A stretch of DNA of 53,222 nt from Gammaproteobacteria bacterium (GTDB lineage: Bacteria; Pseudomonadota; Gammaproteobacteria; Arenicellales; UBA868), in the NCBI GenBank assembly GCA_016776875.1, contig JADHSN010000001.1, forward strand, positions 1 through 53,222, in the 5' to 3' direction. The notes beneath the pieces are model-generated. The model searched no databases. It was not told the origin of the DNA and worked only from the letters and a program-made list of their open reading frames with translations. The position numbers and the translations under genes were made by a program. Below, in pieces: positions 24,308 to 30,655 of this stretch; position 1 is the stretch's first letter; every line of letters starts with the position of its first letter.

Positions 24308-25219
24308 ATGTTTGCCCCTTTGAACTTAACTGCATATCAATCGACGTTTACACCGCGCAACCCCGAAGCAAATGTCTTTGCAAATGAGCGTCACTGGGAT
24401 CACTGGCTTTGCAAATATCGGGAATCATTAGAGACACTCGTCGTTGATATCGAAACGCCCGCTCATCTCACAACTCAGGAACGCTCGGCCATTCAGGCTC
24501 GACTCAGTAGCGCCAATATGGTGGTTTACCGATGCGGGTCGTCAGAAGCCGTAAATCGCAACCAGATCGCCCGACTCGCAGAACAGTTCGGCTTGCTTAA
24601 CCCCACCCACAACCTCTTTGCAGCAGAAGATGGTCTTAGCGAAATCGAAGTGAAAGCCGATGGACCTTCAAGCCAATACATCCCCTACACCAATCGCGCG
24701 CTCAACTGGCATACCGATGGCTACTATCGTAGTCACAAAAATCCTGTCCGGGCAATGTTGCTTCATTGTGTGAGGCCGGCCCAGAACGGCGGATCGCTTG
24801 AAGCCATAGACTCGCGAGCACTGTACGGGCTTCTCAAACAAAAAGACCATCGATTCACCGAAGCGCTTCGGATGCCTGATGTCATGTGGATTCCTGAGAA
24901 CCAAGCACATGGCGCCAATCGCGAAGCCTCTTTAGGCCCTGTTTTCTTTTTTGAGAATAACTGTCTTCAGATGCGCTATACCGCTCGAAAACACAATGTC
25001 GTTTGGAAAAACACCGTTTTGATCTCGGAAGCAAAAGACGCGCTCGAAGAATATCTTGAGGACCCCAGTATCCGTTTTAGATATCAACTTCAGGCCGGTG
25101 AGGGATTGTTAAGTGCGAATGTACCGCATCGAAGAGAACCTTTTTTTGATTCAGACGCTCGCGCGGGGCGTTTGATATACCGCGGTCGCTATGCGCAACC
25201 GATTTCAACTGAGGCTTAA
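24308..25219 (+). CDS. TauD/TfdA-family 2-oxoglutarate/Fe(II) dioxygenase
   Basis: A 303-residue member of the taurine dioxygenase-like family. The iron ligands are visible as H135-x-D137 in LNWHTDGYY and distal H274 in NVPHRREPF, with a likely 2-oxoglutarate arginine at about 292-294 (YRGRY). NGGSLEAIDS is also family-like. The family couples oxidation of 2-oxoglutarate to hydroxylation of varied substrates, including C-S compounds such as taurine, but substrate cannot be read from sequence. There is no taurine transporter nearby. It opens a plus-strand cassette divergent from dsrA. A second, unrelated 2OG oxygenase occurs at 38915-39496. Confidence 0.8.
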   Translation: MFAPLNLTAYQSTFTPRNPEANVFANERHWDHWLCKYRESLETLVVDIETPAHLTTQERSAIQARLSSANMVVYRCGSSEAVNRNQIARLAEQFGLLNPTHNLFAAEDGLSEIEVKADGPSSQYIPYTNRALNWHTDGYYRSHKNPVRAMLLHCVRPAQNGGSLEAIDSRALYGLLKQKDHRFTEALRMPDVMWIPENQAHGANREASLGPVFFFENNCLQMRYTARKHNVVWKNTVLISEAKDALEEYLEDPSIRFRYQLQAGEGLLSANVPHRREPFFDSDARAGRLIYRGRYAQPISTEA

Positions 25220-25225
25220 AAGGCT

Positions 25226-25420
25226 ATGGACAGCGTACTTTGGATCAGCGAGCTGATTCTGCAAAATCAACCCGCGACTTTCGCCGAACTTACCGATCTG
25301 GTTCGCGAACGTGCACGGGCAGGGGATCGGTTTTTACGGATGGACGTTAAACCGCCTTATCCTGATACGCCCGACAACTGGGAATTCCGGCTCGAAGGCG
25401 CCTTCACCAGCCCCGTCTAG
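25226..25420 (+). CDS. 64-residue protein of unknown function
   Basis: A small soluble protein (MDSVLWISELILQNQPATF...) starting 6 bases after the dioxygenase stop, with AAAAGG close before the ATG. It has an amphipathic N-terminal helix and a C-terminal half rich in proline and tryptophan (PPYPDTPDNWEF). No signal peptide, cysteines or known motif. Tight spacing suggests co-translation with the dioxygenase and the next gene. I do not recognise the family. Confidence 0.6.
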   Translation: MDSVLWISELILQNQPATFAELTDLVRERARAGDRFLRMDVKPPYPDTPDNWEFRLEGAFTSPV

Positions 25421-25446
25421 CACGAAACCGGATACCAGAATCTCAG

Positions 25447-26151
25447 ATGAAATATCTTAACAACGAATTTGACCTCGGCGCCGAATCTGAGGAGGACGCG
25501 TCAACCTCTGTCGAGGCGCTTGAGGCCCAGCTTGGCGCGGTAAGAGAAAGATTAAATGAGGCCCAGGCTCAAATTGACGCCCCGCAATGGCGCCAGCTCG
25601 CGTTACAGGAAGGCCGCCTTCTCGTCATGCTCGAAAAAGGCGATGAAGCGTGGTCGAGCGCCAAAATTTGCTTTGACCAATTTTGTAATGCAAAGCTCTG
25701 GGCAGACACTGTTGAAGCCGCACGAATCATGTTCCAGTCGGGGCACTCTGATTCACTTATTGCACTCGGTCACGGCGTCTGGCTCGCAGTCACTTTCCCA
25801 GTCGATCCAGAGCTTTCAGTAGCACTCCTCCAAGATATCATCGACGAAACACCTGATGACTCTGATGGCGCTGCCGTTGCGGCTGCTGTTGCTGCCTATA
25901 TTGTTGATCTACGCGCAGAAGGAAAAGAGCACGAATCCTTGTCTTTTTTTACCAACCAAATGTTGGGTGCAGTCGCCCGTCGACACAGCAGTATTGAAAA
26001 TCAGGAAGCTTTTGATCAATGGATCTCTAGACTCGAATTAAACGACCCCACTCGATTCCTACCGCGCCTCCGAAATGTTGTAGACGTATTAGTACAAGAC
26101 AACTGGTGGATTGATCGAGAGGCAATCCAGGCCGCGTTGCCGATACAGTAA
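25447..26151 (+). CDS. helical, TPR-like protein of unknown function
   Basis: A 234-residue acidic, predicted cytoplasmic protein. The N-terminal part (about 15-55) is a charged helix (EALEAQLGAVRERLNEAQAQ), followed by alternating helices with repeat-like periodicity (WRQLALQEGRLLVMLEKGDEAWSSAKICF, LWADTVEAARIMF) resembling tetratricopeptide repeats, though no canonical TPR consensus is certain. No signal peptide or catalytic motif. It lies 26 bases after the small ORF and 8 bases before the Cas6-like gene. It may be a protein-binding partner of a neighbour; that is inference. Confidence 0.65.
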   Translation: MKYLNNEFDLGAESEEDASTSVEALEAQLGAVRERLNEAQAQIDAPQWRQLALQEGRLLVMLEKGDEAWSSAKICFDQFCNAKLWADTVEAARIMFQSGHSDSLIALGHGVWLAVTFPVDPELSVALLQDIIDETPDDSDGAAVAAAVAAYIVDLRAEGKEHESLSFFTNQMLGAVARRHSSIENQEAFDQWISRLELNDPTRFLPRLRNVVDVLVQDNWWIDREAIQAALPIQ

Positions 26152-26159
26152 GAATCACG

Positions 26160-26858
26160 ATGTCATCTGCCTACTGGACTGAATCTGAGCTTGAAAAAGC
26201 GAAACCGGTAAAACCCGTGGTGGTTGATGTCGTCTTTAAAATTCGAGGTCGGCAGGTAGCGGCTGATCATGCTTTTGCTTTATCGAAAGCGCTCACAAAT
26301 GAACTCCCATGGCTTGGCACTGAACGAGAGGTCAGTATCCATCTGATCCACGGTGCACAATCCGCTAATGGATGGTGCAAGCCTGATGATAGCGGCATTA
26401 TCGAGCTTTCAGGTCGAACTCGCCTTATCATCCGAGTGCCGCACACTCGACTTGAAGACGCAAAAGCCTTAATCGGCGCCAGTTTGAATCTTGACGAGCA
26501 CAAGATTGAAATACTCGATGCAAAACCTCGACCACTTTCAGCCAATTCGACCGTTTTTGCCCACCATGTTCGATCACCGGATGGCACAAATAGTGAACCG
26601 GCGTTTTTAGCTTCTGCAGCGCACTGGCTAGAAGATCTCGCCATTACGCCCAAAAAAATGCTCTGCGGGGGGATGCGTCATCTAAACATGAATGAATCGG
26701 TTATCTCGACCCGGAGTCTTTTAATTGCGGAACTTAACCCTACCGAATCCATTGCCGTTCAGACGCACGGGCTGGGACCGGACCGATTATTGGGATGCGG
26801 CGTTTTTGTCCCCTCCAAGAGTATATCGGCCGTCCACCAACCGGAATCTGACCATTAA
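26160..26858 (+). CDS. Cas6/Cmx6-like RAMP-fold protein, no CRISPR context
   Basis: A 232-residue protein that resembles the Cas6 variant called Cmx6 (type I-MYXAN). Supporting features are the start VVDVVFKIRGRQVAADHAFALSKAL, the W51 region LPWLG followed by EVSIHLIHGA, the basic-strand pattern TRLIIRVP, and at residues 204-214 a glycine-rich loop GLGPDRLLGCG that fits the Cas6 GxG...GxG signature. Cas6 proteins cut CRISPR precursor RNA. I see no CRISPR repeats and no other cas gene in the window, and the gene sits in a sulfur-oxidation cassette. Histidines H37, H61 and H64 could be catalytic. Function here is unknown; RNA binding is a reasonable inference from the fold. Confidence 0.6.
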   Translation: MSSAYWTESELEKAKPVKPVVVDVVFKIRGRQVAADHAFALSKALTNELPWLGTEREVSIHLIHGAQSANGWCKPDDSGIIELSGRTRLIIRVPHTRLEDAKALIGASLNLDEHKIEILDAKPRPLSANSTVFAHHVRSPDGTNSEPAFLASAAHWLEDLAITPKKMLCGGMRHLNMNESVISTRSLLIAELNPTESIAVQTHGLGPDRLLGCGVFVPSKSISAVHQPESDH

Positions 26859-26889
26859 CACTATAGTTACGTTGAAATAGGAATTCATC

Positions 26890-27228
26890 ATGCCAATCGA
26901 AGTTGACGGAAAATCAGTTGCCACCAACGAAAACGGGTTTCTCGAAAACCCGGATGACTGGAGTCAATCAGTCGCTGAGGCGATGGCAGCCACAGAGGAT
27001 CTCGCCCTGACACAAGAGCATTGGGATGTGATTCACTATCTACGAGAAGAGTATTTTTCAAACAACGGGAACCAGCCGAACAACCGAACGTTATTAAAAA
27101 AAATGGGGTCTCTTTGGGATCGGAAAGTGAGCAATAAAGAAATGTTCGATTTATTCCCTGGTAATCCGAGCAAGCAAGCTGGCCGTCTGTCCGGCCTACC
27201 CGAAAGTATGCGAAAAGGCGGCTATTAA
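26890..27228 (+). CDS. DsrC/TusE-family paralogue lacking all cysteines (RspA-like)
   Basis: A 112-residue protein that follows the DsrC pattern throughout: IEVDGKSVATNENGFLENPDDWSQSVAEAMA, EHWDVIHYLREEYF, then LFPGNPSKQAGRLSGLP. The cysteine at DsrC position 98 is glycine, the penultimate cysteine is gone, and the tail ends ESMRKGGY. The protein has no cysteine at all, so it cannot carry sulfur as DsrC does. Cysteine-lacking members have been described as RspA, regulatory sulfur-related proteins. TAGGAA precedes the ATG. It is 31 bases after the Cas6-like gene. A role in regulation or competition with DsrC is inferred. Confidence 0.85.
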   Translation: MPIEVDGKSVATNENGFLENPDDWSQSVAEAMAATEDLALTQEHWDVIHYLREEYFSNNGNQPNNRTLLKKMGSLWDRKVSNKEMFDLFPGNPSKQAGRLSGLPESMRKGGY

Positions 27229-27288
27229 CTGCCGCGGCTCGCGGACGACAGAAAGTACGAATTCATATTTTTTTTAAAGGAGAGTTTC

Positions 27289-27492
27289 ATGAGTGGAAAG
27301 AAAGAGCTGATCGAAAAAATGATCGCGATGCAAAAAGCGTTTATCGACCAAGAACAGAATGGAGGCATCAATCCAAAAGATTACTTCGCGCCAGAAGATG
27401 GCCACGCGTTAGACGGCTATCGAGAATCATATGAAAAACTTGCGACACAGGTCGTCGACTTAGCTCATGAGGAGAAGGGCTCAAAGCGCTGA
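27289..27492 (+). CDS. 67-residue protein of unknown function
   Basis: A small, charged, predicted cytoplasmic helical protein (MSGKKELIEKMIAMQKAF...) with an internal NPKDYFAPEDGHAL segment. A strong AAAGGAGAG lies a few bases before the ATG, suggesting efficient translation. It follows the DsrC-like gene by 60 bases and ends 8 bases from a convergent gene. No cysteines, signal or known domain; I do not recognise the family. Confidence 0.7.
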   Translation: MSGKKELIEKMIAMQKAFIDQEQNGGINPKDYFAPEDGHALDGYRESYEKLATQVVDLAHEEKGSKR

Positions 27493-27500
27493 GCCTTAAT

Positions 27501-28547
27501 CTAAAGGGCAAGCGCTTCTATCGAACATCCCTCAAAAACACCATTCTGCGGCTCACCACTGGCTCGATGTCGCGCCAGGAGCCCGGTGGCCTGACGGCGC
27601 CAGTGATGACTTCCTTTGCGCACGATTTTTCGCAAGGGTTGAAAATCACCTCCATCAACCCAGCGCTGATAAGCGTTAAATAGCGACGGGAACAATTGCC
27701 GGCGAATGCCCGCCATGGTCGCAAAATAAAAGTGTAAAGGAGATTTTTCTTCCTGACTCAATAACGCCGGTAGCACCATCATGCAATCAGCAAGCAGGTC
27801 TCGAACCGCCCGAATCAAAATCTCTTGTGCTCGGTCGCTGGCCGCCATCACCATCTGATTCCAGTCGTCTCCTAGACACTCTCCGCATATTTTTTCTCCC
27901 AATTCATGCAGAATCGCGAACTCACTAAATTGCTCAGCCATCCGATCAAGGGCGGTCTCTGGATCTTGACCAAATCCATAACCCGCGAGTGTTCGGGCCA
28001 TCGCATTTTTAGGTTTTTTCCACCGCCACTCCTCAATCATCTCCCATAAAACCCGACGAAGCGCTTCTTGCCGAATCCATATCGTGGTGCCGCGCGTCAT
28101 GGCAGGAGGCGCGATCAGTTCACGAACAACCTCTTCTCCAGTATAAAAAAGTTCGTACCCGTCTCCTTGCTCAAAGGTGGTGAGGCGGCCAAGCGAAAAC
28201 ACCGGTTTATCGAATCGACCAATCCCAGCGCTATAGCCGTAACCTTGCGGTACAAGCCAGCTGTTGATCTGCTCGATATCAAAAGCATCGACTTCACCCG
28301 TCGGCAACGGAATCTTGCGGTACGACTGACCTTCTAAGGTGTCCCAATATTGCTCGCGCGCCGATACCCACTCTCCTACCATTCCGGCATCCAGCTTCGC
28401 ATCGTAAGGTAGATTCTGTTCCCACCTAAAGTACTCTCTCATATGCATTAAATAAACGCATAACGAATAATCACCTGCGTGTTCTGCGTCAGAGAGATCG
28501 CAGTTGTATTTGACTGACTCAATCAACAAATTAGGAAGTGACGACAT
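27501..28547 (-). CDS. conserved-looking protein of unknown function (possibly Sfum_1244-like)
   Basis: A 348-residue predicted cytoplasmic protein. The N-terminus SVKYNCDLSDAEHAGDYSLCVYLMHMREYFRWEQ and the later GKPVFSLGRL-like strand and FAILHELGEKICGECLGDDW resemble proteins I recall annotated as Sfum_1244 family, which have no assigned function; I hold this loosely. The HELGE sequence is not a full HExxH metalloprotease site. No signal peptide or membrane span. It is divergent from the next gene with only about 40 bases between starts and convergent with the 67-residue gene. Confidence 0.65.
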   Translation of the reverse strand: MSSLPNLLIESVKYNCDLSDAEHAGDYSLCVYLMHMREYFRWEQNLPYDAKLDAGMVGEWVSAREQYWDTLEGQSYRKIPLPTGEVDAFDIEQINSWLVPQGYGYSAGIGRFDKPVFSLGRLTTFEQGDGYELFYTGEEVVRELIAPPAMTRGTTIWIRQEALRRVLWEMIEEWRWKKPKNAMARTLAGYGFGQDPETALDRMAEQFSEFAILHELGEKICGECLGDDWNQMVMAASDRAQEILIRAVRDLLADCMMVLPALLSQEEKSPLHFYFATMAGIRRQLFPSLFNAYQRWVDGGDFQPLRKIVRKGSHHWRRQATGLLARHRASGEPQNGVFEGCSIEALAL

Positions 28548-28587
28548 CTGTAAACCTTAAGATAAAATGGGGGTGAGAAGCAATACT

Positions 28588-29181
28588 ATGGCGACAAGAA
28601 TCCGCGACCGGTGGCGAAATACCGGACAACCTGTTCCGCTTGAGGAAAATGCAAAAGCGCTGGCTTACGTATGCTGGCAACTCGCATTAACGTCTGCCCG
28701 TAATCTTCATGCGGAGGATTACATCTATGATGATGACCAACAACGGGTTGGCGTCATTCGAGAGTATCTGATCTTCCTCGTACACGTCGCGGACCGGCTG
28801 GCTTTTGATCTTCTCGACGAAGGCGATCGGCCCGAGTTTGTCTCTGCGCTCGCCTACAATTGCGGGTCGCAACTACAACGAAACGCCAGCGAAATCTTGG
28901 GTTCCGGGGATTATCGCGATGCGTTTATAGCCGCACTTAACGATCGCAGTTCTGATTACGGTCAATGCTCGTTTCAAAGCGGTTTACCGGGCTACAGTCT
29001 TCTGCGTGTTTTTGGGGATCGCGTAAAAGCGATAATGGGGGATGACCAAACCAATCGATGGGTAATCGATCAAGTCATGGAGATTGACGGCCCGGATCTT
29101 GCTAAAAGACTTTCGAAGTCGTTTAGCAACTTGGTCAAAGGCTCATCGGTTGACGAGCCTCGCGATGGATTTTCACCCTAA
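28588..29181 (+). CDS. helical protein of unknown function
   Basis: A 197-residue predicted cytoplasmic, mostly alpha-helical protein. An ATG at 28567 would add seven residues; the ATG at 28588 is preferred because a GGTGAGAAG stretch lies upstream and the sequence MATRIRDRWRNTGQ reads as a natural start. Two cysteines (in AYVCWQL and LAYNCGSQ) and a third in YGQCSF are scattered. I recognise no domain. Its start region is back-to-back with the unknown gene at 28547, so the two probably share a compact divergent promoter. Confidence 0.65.
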   Translation: MATRIRDRWRNTGQPVPLEENAKALAYVCWQLALTSARNLHAEDYIYDDDQQRVGVIREYLIFLVHVADRLAFDLLDEGDRPEFVSALAYNCGSQLQRNASEILGSGDYRDAFIAALNDRSSDYGQCSFQSGLPGYSLLRVFGDRVKAIMGDDQTNRWVIDQVMEIDGPDLAKRLSKSFSNLVKGSSVDEPRDGFSP

Positions 29182-29189
29182 CGTCGAAA

Positions 29190-29387
29190 TTACGATTTTT
29201 TGAAATCCGATGCGCTGTCTGTGTTGTGATTCTGCCCGTCCTCGTAACCCGCTGAATAGGCCGGGGAAACACGCTGTTCCTCGCGTTCCGGATTACCCAG
29301 ATAACCCCCTACCCAGCCCTGCACGTAGTCGGGATCAACACCCATTTTTTCCAGCGTATCGACGGTTTCATAGTAGACCGAGTCCAT
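29190..29387 (-). CDS. 65-residue acidic protein of unknown function
   Basis: The start is set at the ATG at 29387, which has GGAG eight bases upstream; a longer frame to 29477 lacks this. The protein MDSVYYETVDTLEKMGVDPDYVQGWVGGYL... has an N-terminal helix, a GWVGGYLGNP turn, a proline-glutamate stretch and a hydrophilic tail with SAGYEDGQNHNT. No cysteine, signal peptide or known motif. It ends 8 bases from the convergent 197-residue gene and is divergent from the probable dsrS. Confidence 0.6.
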   Translation of the reverse strand: MDSVYYETVDTLEKMGVDPDYVQGWVGGYLGNPEREEQRVSPAYSAGYEDGQNHNTDSASDFKKS

Positions 29388-29542
29388 ATTAGTCTCCAGT
29401 AATCTTGAAAAAAAAATTTCTTCGATATTACCCTCACCCCAGCTGAACCGGGATATCCCCCTTGGGTGAGAAAGCACTATTTGCGGTATGGTCTTAAAAG
29501 CGCCCTAATTAAGAAAAATTGATAAATATTGAATTTAGATTC

Positions 29543-30655
29543 ATGGATCTCTCGCAAGAAGACAGCCTCAGACTCAACGTTTTGGTCAAAACCTCAGTCG
29601 CCATACGGATCGATGAAAATCAACTGGTTATTTTTGGTCTCGCCGACAGCAAAGAGCGCAGAATTGATCTCAAACCCTCGGGCAATGCAGGCCAATACCT
29701 GCGTCTCATTCGCGAACACCTTTCGAACCTCGTGCTCGGAACGCCCGGTGGCTACCCGGTGTTTATTCAACGCTGGACCCGAAGTGGCGCGCTTGGCGCT
29801 GAACGACTGAGCAAATTACTTTGCCTCGGTGAAACAGAGGCTGTTGTTGCGGTTGCCGCGTCACCGAACATTACTGACACGTTAGCAGGTCGAGCATGGT
29901 GGTGCCTCCCAACTGCAGAAGTGGCGCGTCTCATGTTGCGTCGAAGTCAAGTCATCAAAGGCCAAACCGGTCCCCCGCTCGCGCAGTTTTTGCTTGAATA
30001 TCTCCCGTTCGAAATTGAAAGCACGGTCATCATTCAAACCGTGCAAATTCTGCTCGTCTCGGAACTGATTGATCAATCTGAAAAAGCCCGACTCTGGGCC
30101 AGAGGGCAAAAAAATGCCGCCTACCTTATCGGTTTCCTGAGCGCAGGCCCTGAATATATGATTCAAACTGATCATCAAAAATCCGTCGGAATAGCGGACC
30201 TGGCCAAACCGTCCAAGACTTTTGCCCAGCACATTGAACGCGCCCTCTCACAAACAGGGAAACAATATCTTGAGGGTTGCACGCGCGCGCTGCGAACCGC
30301 AACCGATATGGACTCTGTCGTCGAAACGTTGGAAGCGTTGCATCGATTTCTCATGCCAATTGCAGACACCCCACAACTCCCTCGGACACCTCATTTGCTG
30401 CGTATTGCCGCTCGCGAGCGTTTTAATTGGGCCGCCTCTAAATTTGATGATGAAGAGTTCGCCTTTATCCTTAGTCGCTATTCTGAATCCGATATCAAAG
30501 CGATAATCTTACTCAGCCTTGTCGGTGAGCCCCTCGTGGCGCCCATATTTGCCATCACTGATGCGAGCGGTAGTCTGATGCGAAAAAAACTCGCCCCCGC
30601 GCTCGATCCTGCGTTTGAAGCAATCAAAGCGCTCGGCATCGCGGAGAATGACTAG
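29543..30655 (+). CDS. dsrS: probable DsrS
   Basis: A 370-residue soluble protein beginning MDLSQEDSLRLNVLVKTSVAIRIDENQLVIFGL and containing GTPGGYPVFIQRWTRSG, RAWWCLPTAEVARLML, LAQFLLEYLPFE and near the end ITDASGSLMRKKLAPALDP. This matches my memory of DsrS, a cytoplasmic protein encoded after dsrR in Allochromatium vinosum and needed for full dsr expression or function. Here it is about 11 kb from dsrR, on the opposite strand. The ATG at 29543 is preferred to an upstream TTG (29519). Its stop overlaps that of soxB by four bases, tail to tail. Confidence 0.65.
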   Translation: MDLSQEDSLRLNVLVKTSVAIRIDENQLVIFGLADSKERRIDLKPSGNAGQYLRLIREHLSNLVLGTPGGYPVFIQRWTRSGALGAERLSKLLCLGETEAVVAVAASPNITDTLAGRAWWCLPTAEVARLMLRRSQVIKGQTGPPLAQFLLEYLPFEIESTVIIQTVQILLVSELIDQSEKARLWARGQKNAAYLIGFLSAGPEYMIQTDHQKSVGIADLAKPSKTFAQHIERALSQTGKQYLEGCTRALRTATDMDSVVETLEALHRFLMPIADTPQLPRTPHLLRIAARERFNWAASKFDDEEFAFILSRYSESDIKAIILLSLVGEPLVAPIFAITDASGSLMRKKLAPALDPAFEAIKALGIAEND

